From the NCBI GenBank assembly GCA_946221765.1, contig CAMIMK010000105.1:1-9417 (forward strand): DNA of 9,417 bases, in the 5' to 3' direction. Position 1 is the first letter of the stretch. The number at the start of each line of letters is the position of its first letter. This document shows positions 1 through 9,417 of the stretch, piece by piece. The notes beneath the pieces were generated by a model that saw only the letters and a program-made list of their open reading frames with translations, ran no database searches and had not been told where the DNA came from. Position numbers and translations under genes: made by a program. Source of the DNA: an uncultured Rhodovulum sp. (GTDB lineage Bacteria > Pseudomonadota > Alphaproteobacteria > Rhodobacterales > Rhodobacteraceae).

Positions 1-808
1 CGGGCTTGCGGGCGGAATAGGTCGCGGCGAGGGAGGCATCGGTCTCGGGGTTCCAGGCATCGGTGTCGATGCCGTTGACGATCCCGTGCAGCACGCGCGC
101 CCGGTCACGGATCAGGCCGTCGAGCCCCATGCCGAAGGCGGGTGTGGTGATCTCGATGGCATAGGTCGGGCTGACGGTGGTGATCGCCGTGGCATTGGCG
201 AGCCCGGCCTTCAGGAAGCCGACGCCCTGGAAATACTCCAGCCCGTCGATCGCCCAGGCGGCCGAGGGCAGTTCCAGCCAGGTGAAGATGTCGCCCGAGA
301 AGTGGCCCTGGAAGGCGATGTTGTGAACGGTCAGGATCGAGGGCACCGGGATGCCGCGGAACCTGAGGTAGAGGGGCACCAGCCCGGCCTGCCAGTCATG
401 GGCATGGACGAGGTCGGGCCGGAAGTCCGGCAGCGCCCCGGCCGCGATCTCGCTCGCGGCGATGCAGAGCGCGGCATAGCGGCGCCAGTTGTCCGGGTGA
501 TCGCGCCCGTCCGGCCCGAGATAGATCCCGCCCGGCCGGTCGTAGAGATCGGGCGCATCGAGCACCAGAAGGTCGAGGCCCGCGGTCGTCACCTCGATGA
601 GCCGCGCCGGCGTTCCGAGCAGGGCCGGGAACTCGTGGATGATCCGGCCGCCGGCGGCGGCCTGCATCACGGCCGGATAGCCGGGCACGAGCGAGCGCAT
701 CTCGACACCGATGCGCCCCAGCGCCGGGGGCAGGGCCCCGGCGACATCCGCCAGGCCCCCGGTCTTGACGATGGGGTAGATCTCGGAAGTGACAGACAGG
801 ACTTTCAC
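1..808 (-). CDS. glgA: Glycogen synthase GlgA (ADP-glucose, GT5 family), N-terminal part
   Basis: GlgA transfers glucose from ADP-glucose to the growing alpha-1,4-glucan in the cytoplasm. Reading from a GTG at 808, about 269 codons are open to the window edge, roughly the first 55% of a normal ~480-residue enzyme. Visible family motifs are KTGGL at residues 15-19 (the ADP-glucose-binding loop, with Lys15 as in E. coli), HAHDWQ at 135-140, then LTVHNIAFQG, TTVSPTYA and GIVNGID. They cover the N-terminal Rossmann domain of a GT-B fold; the C-terminal nucleotide-binding domain lies outside. The GTG start is chosen because the protein begins MKVLSVTSEIYP, the usual family N-terminus, and AGGAG sits 6 nt upstream. 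It follows glgC after 19 bp and is surely cotranscribed with it. No frameshift or stop is seen in the visible part. Confidence 0.97.
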   Translation of the reverse strand, partial: MKVLSVTSEIYPIVKTGGLADVAGALPPALGRIGVEMRSLVPGYPAVMQAAAGGRIIHEFPALLGTPARLIEVTTAGLDLLVLDAPDLYDRPGGIYLGPDGRDHPDNWRRYAALCIAASEIAAGALPDFRPDLVHAHDWQAGLVPLYLRFRGIPVPSILTVHNIAFQGHFSGDIFTWLELPSAAWAIDGLEYFQGVGFLKAGLANATAITTVSPTYAIEITTPAFGMGLDGLIRDRARVLHGIVNGIDTDAWNPETDASLAATYSARKP

Positions 809-827
809 GGGGTCTCCTGGGGCGGCC

Positions 828-2087
828 TCAGGTCTGCAGGCGGTCGATCATCGGCTGGGTGATCAGGCAGATGCCCCGATCAGTCCGGCGGAAGCGGCGG
901 GCGTCGAGTTCGGGGTCCTCGCCGACGACGAGCCCCTCGGGGATGCGGACCCCCCGGTCGACCACCACCTTGCTCAGGCGGACATGGCGGCCGATGTCGC
1001 ATTCCGGCAGCACCACGGCCTCCTCCAGATGCGCAAAGGAATGCACGCGCACACCGGTGAAGAGCAGGCTCGAGCGGAGCGCGCCCCCCGAGATGATGCA
1101 GTTGCCGGAGATGAGCGAACTGACCGCGCTGCCCCGGCGCCCGGGGAGGTCGTGGACGAACTTCGCCGGCGGGGTGATCTCGGCATAGGTCCAGATCGGC
1201 CAGTCGGTGTCGTAGAGGTCGAGCTGCGGAATGATGTCCGTCAGGTCGAGATTCGCCTCCCAATAGGCATCGATGGTGCCGACGTCGCGCCAGTAGGAGG
1301 TCGCCTCAGTCGAGGATCGCACGCAGGAGCGGCTGAAGCGGTGCGCCACCGCCTTTCCGTGCCGGACGATATACGGAATGATGTCCTTGCCGAAGTCGCG
1401 GCTGGAATTCGGGTCAGCGGCGTCGCGGCGCAGCAGGTCCATCAGGAAGCGGGTGTGGAAGACGTAGATCCCCATCGAAGCGAGGGCGACCTCGGGGTTG
1501 CCAGGGATGCCGGGGGGATCGGCAGGCTTCTCGATGAAATCGGTGATGGTGTCCTCGGCATCGACATGCATCACGCCGAAGCCGGTCGCTTCCATCCGCG
1601 GCACCTCGAGGCAGCCGATGGTGACATCCGCGCCGCTGTCGACATGCTGGCGCAGCATGATCTCGTAGTCCATCTTGTAGATGTGGTCCCCGGCGAGGAT
1701 CACCATGTATTCCGGGCCGTAGTCCTCGATGATGTCGGCATTCTGGAAGACGGCGTCGGCGGTTCCCTCGTACCATTGCGTCTCGGACACGCGCTGCGAG
1801 GCGGGCAGGATGTCGAAGCTCTCGTTCCGCTCCGGCCGCAGGAAGTTCCAGCCCCGCTGCAGGTGGCGGATGAGGCTGTGTGCCTTGTACTGGGTGGCGA
1901 CCCCCATCCGACGGATGCCGGAGTTGAGGGCATTCGACAGCGCGAAGTCGATGATCCGGGTCTTGCCGCCGAAGTAGACGGCCGGCTTGGCCCGGCGGTC
2001 GGTCAGTTCCTTCAGCCGGCTGCCGCGGCCGCCGGCCAGGACATAGGCCATCGCGTCACGAGCCAGCGGTTGCGAACGTCGCTCCAT
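828..2087 (-). CDS. glgC: Glucose-1-phosphate adenylyltransferase (ADP-glucose pyrophosphorylase) GlgC
   Basis: GlgC makes ADP-glucose and pyrophosphate from ATP and glucose-1-phosphate, the committed and allosterically controlled step of bacterial glycogen synthesis. From the ATG at 2087 the product is 419 residues, the normal length. The nucleotidyltransferase domain opens with LAGGRGSRLKELT (17-29) and RRAKPAVYFGG (31-41). Lys34 aligns with the E. coli fructose-bisphosphate-site Lys39, Asp134 in LAGDHIYKMDY with catalytic Asp142, and Lys187 in FIEKPADPP with the glucose-1-phosphate Lys195. SYWRDVGTIDAYWEANLDL (264-282) precedes a left-handed beta-helix from about residue 300. The start is supported by GGAAGGAAG just upstream and by the family N-terminus; an upstream TTG at 2174 would add 29 unconserved residues and overlap glgB. 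It lies 46 bp after glgB and 19 bp before glgA. By family knowledge, enzymes of this group respond to fructose-6-P, fructose-1,6-P2 and AMP; the sequence cannot show which apply here. Confidence 0.98.
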   Translation of the reverse strand: MERRSQPLARDAMAYVLAGGRGSRLKELTDRRAKPAVYFGGKTRIIDFALSNALNSGIRRMGVATQYKAHSLIRHLQRGWNFLRPERNESFDILPASQRVSETQWYEGTADAVFQNADIIEDYGPEYMVILAGDHIYKMDYEIMLRQHVDSGADVTIGCLEVPRMEATGFGVMHVDAEDTITDFIEKPADPPGIPGNPEVALASMGIYVFHTRFLMDLLRRDAADPNSSRDFGKDIIPYIVRHGKAVAHRFSRSCVRSSTEATSYWRDVGTIDAYWEANLDLTDIIPQLDLYDTDWPIWTYAEITPPAKFVHDLPGRRGSAVSSLISGNCIISGGALRSSLLFTGVRVHSFAHLEEAVVLPECDIGRHVRLSKVVVDRGVRIPEGLVVGEDPELDARRFRRTDRGICLITQPMIDRLQT

Positions 2088-2133
2088 TATCTTCCTTCCC
2101 CCTCTAGTCCTTTTATCCGTCGCGGCCCGACCC

Positions 2134-4353
<2,220 letters not shown>

Positions 4354-4375
4354 CACCGTCTCCCCCTCGGCATGC

Positions 4376-4392
4376 CCGGCTTCTCAGGCCGG
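4376..4392 (-). other. Small stem-loop between glgP and glgB
   Basis: A perfect 5-bp stem (CCGGC/GCCGG) with a 7-nt loop lies in the 49-bp glgP-glgB gap. It starts about ten bases after the glgP stop and has no T-run behind it, so it does not look like a terminator. It could protect or process the glgP message or be chance in GC-rich DNA. Confidence 0.25.
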
Positions 4393-4402
4393 TCTCTTGA
4401 GA

Positions 4403-6865
<2,463 letters not shown>

Positions 6866-6911
6866 CGGAGGGGCCCCCTGCGGGAAAGTGGCTCTTGGGC
6901 TTTCGGGTCTG

Positions 6912-6940
6912 CAGCGTTTGTCACGCCATTTTTTTGTCAA
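6912..6940 (-). promoter_or_regulatory. Candidate promoter of the glycogen operon (consensus -35)
   Basis: On the minus strand a perfect TTGACA lies at 6940-6935, followed by an A6 run and, 16-17 bases on, AACGCT or ACGCTG at 6918-6912 as the -10 position. The -35 is exact; the -10 is poor, as is often accepted in GC-rich alphaproteobacteria, or it may need an activator. Transcription would begin near 6905, giving a leader of about 40 nt before the glgP ATG. TGACAAA occurs twice (6939-6933 and 6923-6917), 16 bp apart, which may be a repeated half-site. Confidence 0.5.
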
Positions 6941-6984
6941 TGCGTTGGACACCCCTCCCCGGGCGGCCGGTGGCACGGCGGCGT

Positions 6985-7000
6985 CAGGTAACGTCACTTG
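6985..7000. promoter_or_regulatory. Imperfect palindrome with central CG upstream of glgP
   Basis: CAGGTAACGTCACTTG pairs at six of eight symmetric positions around a central CG. It lies 45-60 bp upstream of the TTGACA element and overlaps a CGTCA direct repeat (6982-6986 and 6992-6996). Operators of LacI-family regulators commonly have this length and a central CG, but no regulator gene is in the window and the match is only structural. Confidence 0.3.
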
Positions 7001-7169
7001 CCCCGCCCTCGCAAGAGATTTGGCGGGGAAATGCTCCCTTGGCGACCAAAGCCTGCACGATACGCGGCAGAGGGGCACGCACTGCCTCCGGAGGGGCGGG
7101 ACGGGGGCGTTATGCCGGTTTCCGGGAGCGGCGCGGGCTCCGGTCCGCGCGGCCCGAACCGGCCAGTCC

Positions 7170-7197
7170 GGGGCCCGACCCCGGCCGTGTCGGCCCC
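7170..7197. other. GC stem-loop in the pyrE-glgP intergenic region
   Basis: GGGGCCCGAC (7170-7179) pairs with GTCGGCCCC (7189-7197), giving a nine-pair stem with one bulged C and a 9-nt loop. Neither strand has a T-run after it. It may be a structural element of a transcript or a repeat remnant. Confidence 0.35.
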
Positions 7198-7276
7198 TCC
7201 GGACGGCGCGAGGCCGGGGGAGGGACTCGATGTCCCGCAGGCGGTGCCATCCGGCCGAACGCAGGATCCGGCGACT

Positions 7277-7308
7277 CGGTCGTGCCGTCCGGGAGAGCGA
7301 CACGACCG
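7277..7308. other. Perfect 8-bp inverted repeat with 16-nt loop
   Basis: CGGTCGTG (7277-7284) and CACGACCG (7301-7308) are exact inverses. The loop carries a copy of the 9-mer CCGGACGGC (minus strand, 7292-7284, its last base being in the stem), which also appears upstream of pyrC. There is no T-run, so a simple terminator is unlikely. Confidence 0.4.
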
Positions 7309-7336
7309 GAGGTGTAGGGCCCACGGGACTGTCTGG

Positions 7337-7358
7337 AAACCCGGACGTGTCGGTCCGG
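7337..7358 (-). terminator. Candidate intrinsic terminator after pyrE
   Basis: On the minus strand CCGGAC, a 6-nt loop (CGACAC) and GTCCGG form a perfect 6-bp GC stem, followed by GTTTCC. It begins 63 bases after the pyrE stop. The T-run is short (three), so termination may be partial or Rho-assisted. A competing 7-bp stem (7356-7362 with 7384-7390) shares bases with it and would be transcribed first, so the two folds exclude each other. Confidence 0.45.
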
Positions 7359-7421
7359 CGGCTCTTTTCGCGCGCCGGCCTCGGCCGCCGCAGTCCCAGA
7401 CGGCGTCCGAGCTGCCGCGGG

Positions 7422-8117
7422 TCAGTCCGCCACGCGGTCGATGCCGCCGTGGTCGGCCGACCAGGCGAGGGGATCGGCGAGGAAGGACTCGACGGCCGCC
7501 AGCGCCGCCGGCTCGAAATGCCGCCCCGCCTTCGCCTCGGCCAGCACCTCGCGCCAGGTCGCGAGGTAGTGGAGCGTCAGGTCATGGCCGGCCAGGACGT
7601 CGAGGGTGCCCGGGAAGACGCTGTAGAAGAACACGACGAAGGTGTGGCGCACGTCGCCGCCCGCGGCCCGGACCGCCTCGGCGAAGCGGATCTTCGAGCC
7701 GCCGTCGGTCGTCAGGTCCTCGACGAGCAGGATCCGCGCGCCCTCGGCGAAACTGCCCTCGATCTGCGCATTCCGTCCGAAGCCCTTGGGCTTCTTGCGG
7801 ACATAGAGCATCGGCAGGCCGAGCCGCTCGGCGATCCAGGCCGCGAAGGGGATGCCGGCGGTCTCGCCGCCCGCCACCGCGTCGAAGGCCTCGAAGCCGG
7901 CATCGCGCAGGAGCTTCGCACAGGCGAAGTCCATCAGCGCCGAGCGGATGCGCGGGAAGGAGATGAGCTTGCGGCAGTCGATATAGACCGGCGAGGCGAG
8001 GCCAGAAGTGAGCTTGTAGGGCTCGTCGGCGCGGAAATGCACCGCCTGGATCTCCAGCAGCATCCGCGCCGTCAGGCGGGCCATCTCCGCGTCATCGGGA
8101 AAGGTATTTGCAAACAT
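7422..8117 (-). CDS. pyrE: Orotate phosphoribosyltransferase PyrE
   Basis: PyrE joins orotate to PRPP, yielding OMP and pyrophosphate, the fifth step of de novo pyrimidine synthesis. The 231-residue product matches the usual length. Near the N-terminus KLTSGLASPVYID (35-47) corresponds to the orotate-binding SGxxSP block. ILLVEDLTTDGGS (129-141) is the PRPP-binding motif, with acidic pair Glu133-Asp134 followed by the phosphate-binding TTDGGS turn. The flexible catalytic loop reads VRKKPKGFGRNAQIEG (106-121): Arg107, Lys108 and Lys111 align with enteric Arg99, Lys100 and Lys103, but the usual His105 and Glu107 positions are Phe and Arg. This is a divergent type that I recall from alphaproteobacteria. 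The ATG at 8117 has GAGGAG 6 nt upstream. It follows pyrC by 10 bp, so the two genes form an operon. Dihydroorotate dehydrogenase (the step between) must be encoded elsewhere. Confidence 0.97.
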   Translation of the reverse strand: MFANTFPDDAEMARLTARMLLEIQAVHFRADEPYKLTSGLASPVYIDCRKLISFPRIRSALMDFACAKLLRDAGFEAFDAVAGGETAGIPFAAWIAERLGLPMLYVRKKPKGFGRNAQIEGSFAEGARILLVEDLTTDGGSKIRFAEAVRAAGGDVRHTFVVFFYSVFPGTLDVLAGHDLTLHYLATWREVLAEAKAGRHFEPAALAAVESFLADPLAWSADHGGIDRVAD

Positions 8118-8130
8118 CGGCTTCTCCTCA
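8118..8130 (-). promoter_or_regulatory. pyrE ribosome-binding site overlapping the pyrC stop codon
   Basis: The minus strand reads TGAGGAG then AAGCCG before the pyrE ATG. The TGA stop of pyrC (8130-8128) shares bases with the GAGGAG Shine-Dalgarno (8129-8124). A ribosome ending on pyrC covers the pyrE start site, so translational coupling is likely. Confidence 0.8.
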
Positions 8131-9168
8131 ATCTCTCACACGCCAGTGCAGGGGCTTGCCCGGATCGAAGACCGTGACCACCCCCGCGCCGGTCTCGATC
8201 CGCGGCGTGACGGCCACCGGCGCCTTCATCCGTTCCAGCGTGACCCGCGCGGCATTGGGCGGCAGGCCGTAGAAGGCCGGACCGGCGAGGCTGGTGAAGA
8301 TCTCCAGCCGGTCGAGCGCACCTTCCTCCTCGAAGACCTGTGCCGTCCAGGGCAGGGCGACCGGCGCCGAGAAGACCCCCGCCGCACAGCAGGCCGCTTC
8401 CTTGGCGTGGAGCGGATGCGGCGCGCTGTCGGTGCCGAGGAAGAACCGCGGCGAGCCCGAGATCGCCGCGCGGCGCAGCGCGAGGCGGTGGCGCTCGCGC
8501 TTCACGATCGGCAGGCAGTAGTAGTGGGGCCGCACGCCGCCGACGAGCAGGTGGTTGCGGTTCAGGAGCAGGTGGTGGGTGGTGAGGGTGCCGGCGATGG
8601 TATCGCCGCCCTCCTCGACGAAGGCGACGCCCTCGGCGGTGGTGACATGCTCCAGCACCACCTTGAGTTCGGGCAGGCGGCTGCGCAGCGGCGCGAGAAC
8701 CCGCTCGAGGAAGACCGCTTCGCGGTCGAAGATGTCGACGGCCGGGTCGGTCACCTCGCCATGGATGCAGAGCGGCAGGCCGATCTCGGCCATCCGCTCC
8801 AGCACCGGCATCACCTTGGCGATGTCGCGGACGCCGCTGGCCGAATTGGTGGTGGCGCCGGCGGGATAGAGCTTCACCGCCGTGATGAGGCCGTCCCTGG
8901 CGGCGGCGGCCACGTCGCCGGGATCGGTCGCCTCGGTCAGGTAGAGCGTCATCAGCGGCTCGAAGGCCTGGCCGGGGGCGCGGGCCGCGAGGATCCGGTC
9001 GCGATAGGCGCGGGCGTCGCGCGCCGAGAGGACCGGCGGCACCAGGTTCGGCATGACGATGGCGCGGGCGAAGTCCCGGCTGGCGGGCAGGATGCCGGCC
9101 AGCATGGCTCCGTCGCGCAGATGCAGGTGCCAGTCGTCCGGGCGGCGGAGGGTGAGGGTCTCGGGCAG
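8128..9168 (-). CDS. pyrC: Dihydroorotase PyrC (class II), probable CTG start
   Basis: PyrC reversibly cyclises N-carbamoyl-L-aspartate to dihydroorotate, using a two-zinc site. Counted from the CTG at 9168 it has 346 residues, close to the ~348 of E. coli. The metal ligands are all present: His14 and His16 in DDWHLHLRDG, carboxylated Lys99 in AVKLYPAGATTN, His136 in IHGEV, His174 in LEHVTT and Asp247 in LGTDSAPH. They follow the E. coli positions (16, 18, 102, 139, 177, 250) with an offset of 2-3. CTG is preferred because CAGGAGG stands 5 nt before it and the family N-terminus begins right there. The nearest in-frame ATG (9213; 361 residues) has no Shine-Dalgarno, and the codons between (GTA, AGG, ACT) are rare in these genes. 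A GTG at 9246 is weaker still. The identity is certain; the start is fairly likely. pyrE follows after 10 bp. Confidence 0.96.
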   Translation of the reverse strand: MPETLTLRRPDDWHLHLRDGAMLAGILPASRDFARAIVMPNLVPPVLSARDARAYRDRILAARAPGQAFEPLMTLYLTEATDPGDVAAAARDGLITAVKLYPAGATTNSASGVRDIAKVMPVLERMAEIGLPLCIHGEVTDPAVDIFDREAVFLERVLAPLRSRLPELKVVLEHVTTAEGVAFVEEGGDTIAGTLTTHHLLLNRNHLLVGGVRPHYYCLPIVKRERHRLALRRAAISGSPRFFLGTDSAPHPLHAKEAACCAAGVFSAPVALPWTAQVFEEEGALDRLEIFTSLAGPAFYGLPPNAARVTLERMKAPVAVTPRIETGAGVVTVFDPGKPLHWRVRD

Positions 9169-9180
9169 GGCGGCCTCCTG
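9169..9180 (-). promoter_or_regulatory. Shine-Dalgarno that sets the pyrC start
   Basis: CAGGAGG at 9180-9174 on the minus strand is an exact anti-16S match, 5 nt ahead of the CTG at 9168. No ATG, GTG or TTG in the pyrC frame lies at a proper distance behind it, so it points to the CTG as initiator. Confidence 0.65.
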
Positions 9181-9250
9181 GGGGTCGTCGCGAGTCGGCG
9201 CGCCCCTTACCATGCCCGGCGCGGCGAGGGACAGGCGCCTTGGCACCCGA

Positions 9251-9379
9251 CCCGCGCCGGACGGCCCCGGGACGGCCGTCCGGGGGCGCAGGCCGACGAG
9301 GCCCCTCCGGGTCTCGTTGTCCCCGGTGGCCGGCGGGCAGCGCCGCGCGGCAGCTCACCCGCGCCGGACGGCCCGGGAC
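9251..9379. repeat. Direct repeat pair, GC-rich, upstream of pyrC
   Basis: CCCGCGCCGGACGGCCC occurs at 9251-9267 and again at 9358-9374. Both copies continue to GGGAC (ends 9273 and 9379) and differ only by one extra C in the first. They are 107 bp apart. An 11-mer CCCCGGGACGG joins the first copy (9265-9275) to a third partial one (9386-9396). This looks like a mosaic of one small intergenic repeat. Confidence 0.65.
9257..9283. other. 10-bp perfect hairpin upstream of pyrC
   Basis: CCGGACGGCC (9257-9266) and GGCCGTCCGG (9274-9283) are exact inverses around a 7-nt loop. The stem is nearly all G:C. No T-run follows on either strand, so it resembles a repeat-type or Rho-assisted structure more than a classical terminator. 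On the minus strand it lies about 90 bp before the pyrC start. Confidence 0.55.
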
Positions 9380-9417
9380 TGCGCGCCCCGGGACGGTGCC
9401 CTAGCTGCGCTGGCCGA

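Larger units (their letters stand above)
6866..7421. other. 556-bp non-coding stretch between pyrE and glgP
   Basis: No convincing gene is present. Frames are open on both strands, but their translations are low-complexity Arg/Gly/Pro/Ala strings without conserved blocks, as expected where GC is high and stops are rare. The half next to glgP (6866-7020) holds promoter-like and operator-like elements and the only sizeable A/T run nearby. The half next to pyrE (7085-7400) is extremely GC-rich and packed with short perfect inverted repeats. These are listed separately where they are strong. The region therefore probably combines the end of the pyrC-pyrE message with the control region of the glycogen operon. 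Confidence 0.75.
9169..9417. other. Non-coding region upstream of pyrC
   Basis: About 250 bp with no supported gene. It contains the pyrC ribosome-binding site, a pair of direct repeats and a strong hairpin. A minus-strand TAG at 9403-9401 could end a gene lying beyond the window (its last codons would read GQRS), but only 14 bases precede it, so this cannot be judged. I see no clear -35/-10 pair for pyrC. Confidence 0.6.

Noticed and set aside
6928..6935. The A/T run upstream of glgP as a terminator T-run
   Set aside because: On the minus strand it is A-rich, and on the plus strand no gene ends there; it sits in the promoter spacer.
6866..7324. An N-terminal extension of GlgP of about 150 residues
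   Set aside because: It is low in complexity, has no conserved block, crosses the candidate promoter, and the ATG at 6865 has a ribosome site and gives the normal family length.
8072..9358. A 428-codon minus-strand frame overlapping pyrC
   Set aside because: It is out of frame with pyrC, and its translation is Arg/Ala/Gly/Pro low-complexity; pyrC has all its metal ligands.
9401..9417. The end of an upstream minus-strand gene at TAG 9401-9403
   Set aside because: Only 14 bases precede the stop in this window, too few to support a gene.

Overview
The window is a stretch of GC-rich bacterial chromosome (judged by eye, not counted) with six protein genes, all on the minus strand. They form two groups. 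Codon choice, the glgP-glgB-glgC-glgA order, the adjacent pyrC-pyrE pair and the style of the proteins all suggest an alphaproteobacterium, most likely of the Rhodobacterales. That placement is inferred from family resemblance; there is no rRNA marker here.

Layout in the direction of transcription (right to left): (1) 9417-9169, a very GC-rich non-coding stretch with a near-perfect direct repeat and a 10-bp hairpin. (2) pyrC (9168-8128) and pyrE (8117-7422), steps three and five of de novo pyrimidine synthesis. They are 10 bp apart, and the ribosome-binding site of pyrE overlaps the stop codon of pyrC. (3) 7421-6866, a 556-bp non-coding stretch. It holds several GC stem-loops, a candidate terminator for pyrE, an imperfect palindrome with a central CG and a TTGACA promoter element. 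(4) The glycogen cluster: glgP (6865-4403), glgB (4353-2134), glgC (2087-828) and glgA (808-1, cut by the window edge), with gaps of 49, 46 and 19 bp.

The glycogen genes form one metabolic module. GlgC makes ADP-glucose from glucose-1-phosphate and ATP, GlgA polymerises it, GlgB adds alpha-1,6 branches and GlgP releases glucose-1-phosphate again. Key catalytic residues are present in all four. PyrC closes carbamoyl aspartate to dihydroorotate and PyrE turns orotate into OMP. Dihydroorotate dehydrogenase, the step between them, is not in this window.

The window is mostly ordinary housekeeping and reserve metabolism, and I found no undescribed multi-gene system. The points worth a second look are: pyrC most probably starting at a CTG codon behind a perfect Shine-Dalgarno sequence; a 9-mer (CCGGACGGC) recurring, in either orientation, in both intergenic regions; the leader of glgP; and an OPRTase active-site loop lacking the His and Glu known from the enteric enzyme.
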